A stretch of DNA of 39,388 nt from contig JAGWRX010000158.1 in NCBI GenBank assembly GCA_028876395.1, positions 1 to 39,388 on the forward strand, given 5' to 3'. The notes beneath the pieces are model-generated. The model worked only from the letters and a program-made list of their open reading frames with translations, did not search any database and was not told the DNA's origin. Positions 15,310-22,443 of this stretch are shown one piece after another; position 1 is the first letter of the stretch, and every line of letters begins with the position of its first letter. This DNA comes from Acidobacteriota bacterium. GTDB lineage: Bacteria; Acidobacteriota; Terriglobia; Terriglobales; Acidobacteriaceae. The translations under genes were made by a program, and so were the position numbers.

Positions 15310-15745
15310 TTGACTATTCTACCGGTTTTGAGCCAGTATCCTCAACAAATTGCAAGAGATACGCGCAGATTTCTGCGCAAAAACGGGCTGCGTTCTGCGC
15401 AATTCGGGTTAACCTCTTACCTCTGTGGGACTTACAGATTGCACTGAAAATGGTGCAATTCCCGCCTGTTTCGCTCTGCGGGACGCATGCTGGGCCATAT
15501 CGCCATATATAAGGAGGGAGCTGCGCAGCGAGAGGATTGGCGCCGCCAATCCATGGCCGGGAAAGATTAGCACGGTTCGCGCCACCCGGAACAGGAATTT
15601 GGCGCCGATTTTCCACAGGGCAGAGCGCCTGGGGCAGGACCGGGGCAAGGGCAGCAGGGCCCCGGGCGATTTTGCAGATTAATTCCCGCATCCTGCTAGC
15701 GTGGGAATCAGTTGGGATTTCTTCGAGAGCGAATGGAGGCTACGG
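15310..15745. other. Divergent intergenic region with several inverted repeats
   Basis: No gene is seen. The stretch separates the RlpA-like and lysozyme genes. Inverted repeats: GCGCAGA/TCTGCGC (15363-15378), ATTGCAC/GTGCAAT (15438-15444 and 15453-15459) and GGATTGGC/GCCAATCC (15534-15552). TTCTGCGCAA occurs twice (15371-15380 and 15393-15402), and an A/T-rich patch CCATATCGCCATATATAAG lies near 15495-15513. These may be operators for either divergent gene. Confidence 0.5.
15316..15345 (-). promoter_or_regulatory. Promoter of the RlpA-like gene, apparently leaderless
   Basis: On the minus strand, TTGAGG (15345-15340), an 18-base spacer and TAGAAT (15321-15316) form a plausible sigma-70 promoter. 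Only six bases separate the -10 box from the ATG at 15309, so transcription would start at or next to the start codon. Confidence 0.55.
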
Positions 15746-16204
15746 ATGCGGTTGAGTGCGGCAGGATTGGAGTTGCTGAAAAGGTCGGAGGGGTTTCGCG
15801 GCCGGACGTACCTGGACAAGGCGGGGTATCCGACGATCGGATATGGGCACCGGCTCGTCCATCCGGAGTGCTATCCGGAGGGGATCAGCGAAGCGCAGGG
15901 CGAGGCGATTCTGCTGATGGACGTGGGCGAAGCGGAGCAGGCAGTCGAGCGGCTGGTGAAGGTGACGCTGAGCCAGGGGCAGTTTGACGCGCTGGTGGAC
16001 TTTGTCTTCAACCTCGGCGCAGGAAGGCTGGCCGAATCGAGGTTGCTGGCGGAGCTGAACGCGGGGAGATACGACGCGGCGGGTGGCCAGCTGCTGCGCT
16101 GGGACCACGCGGGGGAGGGGGAAGTTGCCGGCTTGAAGTCGCGGCGCGAGGCGGAACTGCGGCTTTGGAGCGGCGGCGAATCCGGGCGTCAGGCTGTGGC
16201 CTAG
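15746..16204 (+). CDS. GH24 lysozyme (T4-type endolysin fold)
   Basis: A 152-residue protein that would hydrolyse the MurNAc-GlcNAc bond of peptidoglycan. The catalytic triad is intact and spaced as in T4 lysozyme: Glu15 (KRSEGFRG), Asp24 (YLDKAG) and Thr30 (PTIGYGH), against 11, 20 and 26 in T4. FDALVDFVFNLGAG and LRRWDHAG-like sequence (LLRWDHAGEGEVAGLKSRRE) complete the family pattern. No signal peptide or signal-anchor is visible. ATG 15746 was chosen because GGAGG lies six bases upstream; an in-frame GTG at 15701 has no such support. No holin, spanin or other phage gene is nearby. The gene is divergent from the RlpA-like gene. Confidence 0.92.
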   Translation: MRLSAAGLELLKRSEGFRGRTYLDKAGYPTIGYGHRLVHPECYPEGISEAQGEAILLMDVGEAEQAVERLVKVTLSQGQFDALVDFVFNLGAGRLAESRLLAELNAGRYDAAGGQLLRWDHAGEGEVAGLKSRREAELRLWSGGESGRQAVA

Positions 16205-16353
16205 GGCCGGTGCAAGGCGGGGCGGCGGCTGCCGGACCGGGTCCGGGAGCGCTGCGGAAGGGGGGAGCTGGCTGGAGGCTCCCCTCGGTTGTGTATCCCA
16301 TCTCCGGTGGCATAGACTTCTGTTGCAGTTGAGGGCCCGCAATCCAAGCGCAC

Positions 16354-17400
16354 ATGATCAAGAGAAGCGCACCACCCACTCTGAGCGAAGTGGCACGGGA
16401 AGCCGGCGTGGGCACGACTACTGTGTCCCGCGTGATCAACGGCGGCGCGCGCGTCAGTCCGAAGACGCTGGCGCGTGTGCGCCGTGTGATTGAGCAACTG
16501 GGCTATATGCCGAACCAGGCGGCCCGCGTGCTGAAGGGCGACCGGACGAAGACGATTGGCCTGATCATTCCGAGCATCGCCGATCCGTTTTTCTCAAGCT
16601 GCGCCGAGGCGGCGCAGGCCGTGGCGCGCGCCAATGACTCGCTCCTGATTGTGACGGCCTCCCATAACGATCCGCACACAGAGATTGAGAATCTCAACAT
16701 ACTTATAAGCCATCGAGTTGATGGACTGATTCTGGCGCCCGCCAATTCACAGAGCCAGGCTTTACGCGATTTGCTCAACCGGCTTTCAGTGCCGGTGGTG
16801 GCGATTGACCGCCCGGTCTCGAATTCGTCCATCGCATCCGTTGTGACGGACAACTTCAAGGGAGCAAAGACCGCGACGCAGCATTTGATCGATCACGGCT
16901 ATAAGCGCATTGTGTGCCTTACGGGGGAAAGCACCCTGTTCACGATTCAGGAGCGCATTCGCGGGTATCGCGCCGCGGTGGAAGCGGCCGGTTTGCCGTA
17001 CAGCCTGAATACCGCAATCAAGGATTACAAGTCTGCCGAGTATGCCATTGAAAGCATGCTTGCCGGAGCGCACCCGCCGGACGCACTTTTTACGCTGAAG
17101 AACAGCACGACGACGTATGCGTTTGAGGTGCTGCAGAAGCTGAATGTTGCGGTGCCGAAGTCAGTCGCGCTGTTGGGCTTTGACGACTTCGAACTCGCCT
17201 CTGCGGTGCGGCCTTCGATCAGCGTTGTCCAGCAGCCGGTTGAAGAGATAGGGCGCGTCGCGGCTGAACTTCTTTTTGATCAGCTTCTTGGCCGACGCAA
17301 TGCCGGCTTGCCGACACGCTCCAAGCGCACCCGACACGTTCTGCTTGAAACGCACCTCATCCAGCGCAGCTCCTGCGGATGCACACCATCCGTGGCTTGA
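16354..17400 (+). CDS. LacI family transcriptional regulator
   Basis: A 348-residue DNA-binding repressor of standard length. The N-terminal helix-turn-helix (LSEVAREAGVGTTTVSRVIN, residues 10-29) and hinge (GYMPNQAARVLKGDRTKTIG) are followed by a periplasmic-binding-like sugar-sensing domain: IIPSIADPFFSSCAEAA, HRVDGLILAPAN, VVAIDRPV, VVTDNFKGAKTATQHLIDHG, VALLGFDDFELASAVRPSIS. An unusual Cys-x-Cys (SSCGCTPSVA) ends the protein. It is convergent with the GH38 alpha-mannosidase gene. LacI-type operators TGGAAACGATACCA are found in the mannosidase promoter region and at the TonB receptor, so this protein is the best candidate to bind them. That link is inferred. Confidence 0.95.
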   Translation: MIKRSAPPTLSEVAREAGVGTTTVSRVINGGARVSPKTLARVRRVIEQLGYMPNQAARVLKGDRTKTIGLIIPSIADPFFSSCAEAAQAVARANDSLLIVTASHNDPHTEIENLNILISHRVDGLILAPANSQSQALRDLLNRLSVPVVAIDRPVSNSSIASVVTDNFKGAKTATQHLIDHGYKRIVCLTGESTLFTIQERIRGYRAAVEAAGLPYSLNTAIKDYKSAEYAIESMLAGAHPPDALFTLKNSTTTYAFEVLQKLNVAVPKSVALLGFDDFELASAVRPSISVVQQPVEEIGRVAAELLFDQLLGRRNAGLPTRSKRTRHVLLETHLIQRSSCGCTPSVA

Positions 17401-17408
17401 GACGGAAA

Positions 17409-17440
17409 GGCCTGCACCCACCGGGAGGTGAATGCAGGCC
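17409..17440. terminator. Hairpin between convergent LacI and mannosidase genes
   Basis: GGCCTGCA (17409-17416) pairs perfectly with TGCAGGCC (17433-17440), with CACC/GGTG extending the stem inside. It lies in the 60-base gap between the two stop codons, where a bidirectional terminator is expected. There is no long T-run on either side. Confidence 0.55.
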
Positions 17441-17460
17441 CTGTGAAGCGGCGGGTTGTC

Positions 17461-20400
17461 CTACTTGTGCTGAGGATAATCCACGCGCACGGTGAGGATT
17501 TCGTAGGGGTGAATCGGCACAGTTACAACGTTGTCCGAAACAGGCAGCGATGAGCCCTGCGGCTTTTCCATCAGGTTGGTGACGGTGGCGGCGGTGGCGC
17601 CTTCGGGCACCTGGATCTGGACATCGCCTGATTTCCCGGCCCATTCGTAGACGCGGAAGATCAATCCGTTGTCATCCTCGGCTTTCTTGAGCGCGGTAAG
17701 GACGACGTTCTCCGGCCTCACGGTTACGTACGCATGTTCCGCGGGCAGACTGCCGGAGTGGGCCTCCACCTGGAGAGCGCGCAGATGGTAGTTGTATTCA
17801 TAGCCGTGACGCACGGTGAGCGCCTGTTTCCAATCGCCGGCGTGCGGGTAGAGGGCGTAGGTGAAGTGCTGGTGACCGCGGTCTGCCTCAGGATCAGGCC
17901 ATGTGGGCGAGCGAAGGAGCGAGATGCGGAGCACGTTGTCCTTGTCGTCATAGCCGTACTTGGAGTTGTTGAGCAGGCTGAAGCCGTGCTGTCCGTCTCC
18001 GAGGTCGGCCCAGCGCAGGGCGGGCACCTCAAACTGCGCCTTCTCCCAACTGTTGTTGCGCGTGGTGGGACGCTGAATGGCGCCGTAGGGGACTTCATAG
18101 GTTGCCTTGCTGCTGCTGGCGGCGAGCGGGAAGGCGGCCTTGAGCAGCACGTGCGTTTCGTGCCAGTCAATGTCATTGACGACGTTGACCTGATCGGCGC
18201 CCGCGTCGAGGGTAATCTCCTGCACGAACTTTGAACTCTGCCAGGTGCGGGTTACGCGGATTGCGCTGCGCAATGCGCCTTTGGTGACGAGCTCGACGGA
18301 ATCGGCCTTGTCGATTGACGTGACGTGATCGAGCGTTCCGTAATCGATGTTCCAGGCGTCGTATTCCTTCGGCAGGTCATGGAAGGTCTGCAACTGGTTG
18401 CCGCAGGCGCCGGGGGCGAGGGTTTCAAACTTGGCCTTCTTGTCGTAGAGGCTGGTGATGCAGCCATTCTGAGGATCGACGGTGACCTTGAGATCGGCGT
18501 TCTCAAGAGTCAGCCCGTCAGCCTTCAGGTCGCTGGCGAAGGGCTTCTCTCCGGGAACGACGTGCAGGATCTTGTATCCCATGGAGGGCACGTTGTCGAC
18601 GCGGAGCAGGAGCCTGTAGCGATTGGTCTTTGCGTCGTTCTTGAGGATCTGCGACGGGACGACGTGATTGGCGGCATCGAGCACGGACACGCCATGCGGA
18701 GCGGGCTCACGCATCTGCACATCCACAGTGACGGGGCCGGAGCGCTGCCAGCCGAGCGGATTGAGAACGAGCACGGGGACGCCGCTCGAGACCTGCGTGT
18801 TGATGCCGGCAGAGAGGGTGCGGATGGAGTGCTGCGAGATTTCGTTGGTCGCCCAGCGCACCTGGTCGTAGTCCTGCTGCGCTTCCTTGTAGATGATTCC
18901 GATGCCTGAACCGGCGGCGAGGTCATGGAAATCGTTGAACGTGATTTTCTTCCACGCTTCGGTGAGTTCGTTGCCGGGATAGCGATCGCCCTGCAGCCAT
19001 GCGAGAGAAGCATATTTCTCGGCGTTCAAGGCCCACTCTTCGCTGTTGCGCATGTTGCGCTTCTGTCCGGCCTGCGTGGTCATCACGCCGCGGTGGTACT
19101 CGAAGTAGAGCTCGCTCTTCCATGTTGGAATCGCGACCTTTCCGGCGGGAGGCGCTGCCGGAGGCTCGTAGCCCTTGGCGATGGAGTCGTAGTCCCACAC
19201 GCGCGAGTCGGAAACCACCTTGCCTTCAAACTCAGTGAAGTAACTCTGCGCGGTTCCGAAGCGCATTTTGGGCACAACCTTGTCGGACTGCATCCAGTGC
19301 GTGCCTTCGTCCAGGACAGCGCGCGTGGGGCCGCCGCCGTGATCGCCGACGCCGTAGAGATCCATCATCTCGGTAAGGCCGGGAGTGTGCGCGCGGGCTA
19401 TGGCAAAATCGCGGCTGAGGCGCACGGGGTTCAGGTTGTTGTTGGCGTAATCATGCGGGAAGTAGGTGAGCACCTTGCTGCCGTCGGGCGACTCCCACCA
19501 GAAGAGCTTGAAGGGGAACTGATTGGTATCGTTCCATGCGGTCTTCTGCGTGACGAAGTAATCAATGCCGGATTTCTTGTAGATCTGCGGAAGCTGCCAG
19601 GTGTACCCGAAGGAGTCAGGGTTCCAGCCGATGCGCACATCGACGCCGTATTCCTTCTGGAACCAGCGCTTGCCGACGAGGATGGAGCGAACCTGGGCTT
19701 CGCCATCGGGCATGTTCAGGTCCGGCTCGACCCACATGCCGCCGACGATCTCCCAGCGCCCTTCCTTGATGCGCTTCTTGATCTGCTCGTTCATCTCGGG
19801 ATACTTGTCGGCGATCCAGGCGTTGTATTGTGCGGCCGACTGCGTGTAGGTGTAGTCGGGATATTCGTGCATCAATTGCAGCGCGGTGCTGAAGGTGCGC
19901 TTGACGACGTCGACGGTTTCAGTCCAGGGCCAGAGCCAGGCTGCATCGATGTGCGAATTGCCGGTGAGGTGCATGGTGGCCTGCTGCACAACGGGCTTGA
20001 GGCTCTCCATGATGGACTGCGACTGCTTGAGGGAGGCATCGAACTTTGCCTGTTCGTTGGCATCCAAGGCGGCGAGATCGACAGCGTCCATGGCCTTTTC
20101 CAGCGTTGCCGTATCAGCAGGCACGTTTTTCGAGATGCTTGGAACCATCAATGCAGCGGAAAGCATCTCAAGGCGCAAATCCTCAGGATTGGGGCGGTTC
20201 TCAGCGAAGTCGATCTTGAGTTCCGTTCCGCCGAAGGTCTTTTTGTCGACGGTATGCAGCAACTTGACGGCGACGAGAACTTTTTCGCCGGGCCTGGCAT
20301 TGTCAAAGAGGACGATGGGTTCGAGATCGTCGCCGAGCGCGACGCGGCGGCCATTGAAGTAAATGATCTCCGGCATTGGCCCGTTGGCATAGGCCCTGAA

Positions 20401-20796
20401 GGAGAACCAGATGCGCGCGCCGGTGAGGTCGTATCCGTGGAAGCTCTTTGGAACCTCAATGGAGCGGCGGAACCAGCCTGCGTCCTCAGAGATTGAGTCG
20501 CGAGCCTTCACTTCCTGCCATGATGAGTCGTCCAGATCCGGGGACTCGCCGTGGGCGAGATCGCCGGCATGGAATCGCCATTCATCCGCGGGGAGGCGGT
20601 TGAGTTCGGTGAGACGCTGGACGACCGCATGGGAGTGGTTGCCGAGTGATTTGACGATTTCCTCTGCCTGAGTCGCTGTCTGTGCGTGTGCCTGGAATTG
20701 ACCGAGCATGCCAACAACGAACAGGAGCAGCAGGGCGGCCGGTAAGCTGATGCCCGACGCCCGATTGCCTACTCCAAAGCCTGTTACAGTTCTCAT
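17461..20796 (-). CDS. Secreted GH38 alpha-mannosidase
   Basis: An 1111-residue exported enzyme expected to release mannose from alpha-mannosides. The signal peptide (SLPAALLLLFVVGMLGQFQA, ending AHAQ) is followed by a beta-sandwich and then the GH38 catalytic barrel. That barrel has HIDAAWLWPW (His282 and Asp284, zinc ligands), MWVEPDLNMPDGE, and GWNPDSFGYTWQLPQI with the nucleophile Asp394. The alpha-mannosidase middle domain (NMRNSEEWALNAEKYASLAW) and C-terminal beta domains follow. ATG 20796 was chosen because AGGAGA lies seven bases upstream; an open frame to 20850 has none. The gene is divergent from the ROK kinase, with a shared region holding two LacI-type operators, and convergent with lacI. 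Confidence 0.95.
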   Translation of the reverse strand: MRTVTGFGVGNRASGISLPAALLLLFVVGMLGQFQAHAQTATQAEEIVKSLGNHSHAVVQRLTELNRLPADEWRFHAGDLAHGESPDLDDSSWQEVKARDSISEDAGWFRRSIEVPKSFHGYDLTGARIWFSFRAYANGPMPEIIYFNGRRVALGDDLEPIVLFDNARPGEKVLVAVKLLHTVDKKTFGGTELKIDFAENRPNPEDLRLEMLSAALMVPSISKNVPADTATLEKAMDAVDLAALDANEQAKFDASLKQSQSIMESLKPVVQQATMHLTGNSHIDAAWLWPWTETVDVVKRTFSTALQLMHEYPDYTYTQSAAQYNAWIADKYPEMNEQIKKRIKEGRWEIVGGMWVEPDLNMPDGEAQVRSILVGKRWFQKEYGVDVRIGWNPDSFGYTWQLPQIYKKSGIDYFVTQKTAWNDTNQFPFKLFWWESPDGSKVLTYFPHDYANNNLNPVRLSRDFAIARAHTPGLTEMMDLYGVGDHGGGPTRAVLDEGTHWMQSDKVVPKMRFGTAQSYFTEFEGKVVSDSRVWDYDSIAKGYEPPAAPPAGKVAIPTWKSELYFEYHRGVMTTQAGQKRNMRNSEEWALNAEKYASLAWLQGDRYPGNELTEAWKKITFNDFHDLAAGSGIGIIYKEAQQDYDQVRWATNEISQHSIRTLSAGINTQVSSGVPVLVLNPLGWQRSGPVTVDVQMREPAPHGVSVLDAANHVVPSQILKNDAKTNRYRLLLRVDNVPSMGYKILHVVPGEKPFASDLKADGLTLENADLKVTVDPQNGCITSLYDKKAKFETLAPGACGNQLQTFHDLPKEYDAWNIDYGTLDHVTSIDKADSVELVTKGALRSAIRVTRTWQSSKFVQEITLDAGADQVNVVNDIDWHETHVLLKAAFPLAASSSKATYEVPYGAIQRPTTRNNSWEKAQFEVPALRWADLGDGQHGFSLLNNSKYGYDDKDNVLRISLLRSPTWPDPEADRGHQHFTYALYPHAGDWKQALTVRHGYEYNYHLRALQVEAHSGSLPAEHAYVTVRPENVVLTALKKAEDDNGLIFRVYEWAGKSGDVQIQVPEGATAATVTNLMEKPQGSSLPVSDNVVTVPIHPYEILTVRVDYPQHK

Positions 20797-20898
20797 TTGA
20801 ATTCTCCTGGCTGATTCAGCGTGGGCAGCGAATGTTTCAGGCGCGCGCACACTCCCATCGCAATACCGCCGCGAATCATATCATGGTGAGGGCGGCAA

Positions 20899-20912
20899 TG
20901 GAAACGATACCA
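20899..20912. promoter_or_regulatory. LacI-type operator, mannosidase side
   Basis: TGGAAACGATACCA is a pseudo-palindrome with the CG centre typical of LacI-family operators. It is about 100 bases upstream of the mannosidase ATG and overlaps where a -35 box would lie for the TATGAT-like -10 downstream on the minus strand. Confidence 0.65.
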
Positions 20913-21136
20913 CCTGCCACCGGTTCACCCGCAACAGGAAACTGCCGGGCGCCTTGCCAGACAGCCGAGCGCGCACGGCGGGGCGGCGACAGGAGCATCG
21001 CCGGGTGAGCTACGCGGGCCGGGTTTCTTCAGGGCCCCGCAATGGAGATCGTGTTCTGCTCCCACCGCGGCTGCCGGGCCCCATCCCGTGGAAAACCGGT
21101 TCACGCCGCATCCTGTGGCCGCAATCTGTTTCCGTG

Positions 21137-21150
21137 TGGTATCGTTTCCA
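21137..21150. promoter_or_regulatory. LacI-type operator, ROK kinase side
   Basis: TGGTATCGTTTCCA is the exact inverse of the site at 20899; identity extends to 15 bases as GTGGTATCGTTTCCA. It lies about 135 bases upstream of the ROK kinase start. The two sites are 238 bp apart centre to centre, so looping by a tetramer or dimer pair is conceivable. Confidence 0.65.
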
Positions 21151-21284
21151 AGAGCAACGATTGACAGTGCGGAAATCAGGGCGCCGGTGACATCTCATTG
21201 AGGTATTCGTGTGCGCTCATTGCCCTCGCTTAACGACTTCAGGCAGGCCGCTGCTCCCATCTTTTTTATCTGCGGTGATTGGAA

Positions 21285-22322
21285 ATGGCCTTGGAAAATG
21301 CGCAAGTGCTGACGATTGGGATCGATCTTGGAGGAACAAATCTGAGGGTCGCTGCATACACGCCCGAGCATGGCGTGCTGAACTCCATCACGCTGCGCAC
21401 ACGCCTTGAGGCCGGACCGCCGGCGGTGGTGGATGACATGTGCGACGCCATACGGGAACTGCTCCATCAATATGAAGAGGGGCGCGAACTGGCCGGTATC
21501 GGGGTTGGATCGCCGGGGCCGCTTGAACTTCCGGCTGGACGTCTTCATCATCCGCCCAATCTTCCTGGATGGGATGGGTTTCCTCTGCTTGAGGAGATGG
21601 AAAAGCGGCTGCAACGGCCGGTTCTGCTGGAGAGCGACGCGAACGTAGCGGCGCTGGCGGAATACGCGCTGGGACTGGGAAAACAGCTTGGCGTCGAATC
21701 GCTGTGCATGCTGACGCTCGGCACCGGGGTGGGCAACGGGATCATTCTGAATGGCAAGCTTTGGCACGGGGCAACAGGGATGGGCGGCGAGGCAGGGCAC
21801 ATGACGATTCATCCCGACGGCCCACTGTGCGGTTGCGGCAACAACGGCTGCCTGGAAGCCTGCGCTTCCGCAACCGCGCTGGTGAACGCCGCGGAACGGC
21901 TGATCGCCGCGGGCAAAGCGCCCGGGCTCGCGCTGATGAACAGCGAACGCGGGCCGTTGACTGCCCGCGATCTTGCAGAGGCTGCGCAGCTGGGCGACGC
22001 GGATGCGCGGGAGATCTATGCGGAGACGGGACGCGCGCTGGGAATCTGCCTGGCGGGCTTGATCAACATACTGAACCTGCCGCTGTATGTGGTAGGTGGA
22101 GGCGTGGCCAACTCGTGGGATCTGCTGTCGCCTGCCATGTTCAGGGAACTGGAGCGCAGGAGCTATGTGTACGCGCTGACCGCGCCGGGCAGGCCTGCTT
22201 CAAAAGGCATGCCTTGCGGAGGCACGCAGGTGCTGCCCGCGAAACTTGGAGCAGAAGCCGGACTGCTGGGCGCGTGCATTCTTCCGCTGTATTCTCTGCA
22301 GGCCAGTTCTGTATCTGCTTGA
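21285..22322 (+). CDS. ROK family sugar kinase (glucokinase-like)
   Basis: A 345-residue cytoplasmic kinase predicted to phosphorylate a free hexose such as glucose, mannose or fructose with ATP. It shows the phosphate-binding loop GIDLGGTNLRVA (near residue 12), GIGVGSPGPL, the catalytic Asp118 in LESDANVAALAEY, TLGTGVGNGIILNGKL and GEAGHM. The ROK zinc site is CGCGNNGCLEAC (His172, Cys182, Cys184, Cys189). The helix-turn-helix found in ROK repressors is absent, so it is a kinase type. ATG 21285 is preferred over TTG 21279. It is divergent from the alpha-mannosidase and would logically phosphorylate the mannose that enzyme releases; this is inference. The DUF4965 gene follows 121 bases later. 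Confidence 0.93.
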   Translation: MALENAQVLTIGIDLGGTNLRVAAYTPEHGVLNSITLRTRLEAGPPAVVDDMCDAIRELLHQYEEGRELAGIGVGSPGPLELPAGRLHHPPNLPGWDGFPLLEEMEKRLQRPVLLESDANVAALAEYALGLGKQLGVESLCMLTLGTGVGNGIILNGKLWHGATGMGGEAGHMTIHPDGPLCGCGNNGCLEACASATALVNAAERLIAAGKAPGLALMNSERGPLTARDLAEAAQLGDADAREIYAETGRALGICLAGLINILNLPLYVVGGGVANSWDLLSPAMFRELERRSYVYALTAPGRPASKGMPCGGTQVLPAKLGAEAGLLGACILPLYSLQASSVSA

Positions 22323-22443
22323 CCGCTACGCACGGTTGGGCTTGCGCTGGGCGGCGCGCATGTGCACAGAGCATCGAGTTGCGTACAATGCTCGAAGCGG
22401 CGAGCACGTTCAAGCTGCCGCCACTGGACGCGGAGGAGAGGGC

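Larger units (their letters stand above)
20797..21284. promoter_or_regulatory. Divergent mannosidase/ROK control region
   Basis: 488 bases without a gene, holding two inverted copies of one LacI-type operator (20899-20912 and 21137-21150). The 10-mer ACCGGTTCAC also appears twice in direct orientation (about 20914 and 21093), the second within a LacI-like GTGGAAAACCGGTTCAC. A TATGAT-like -10 box for the mannosidase would lie between its operator and its start. A TTGACA occurs at 21161 for the plus strand, but no matching -10 box is evident. Confidence 0.65.

Noticed and set aside
21285..22322. ROK-family repressor
   Set aside because: There is no N-terminal helix-turn-helix; the protein begins directly with the ATP-binding loop, so it is a kinase-type ROK protein.
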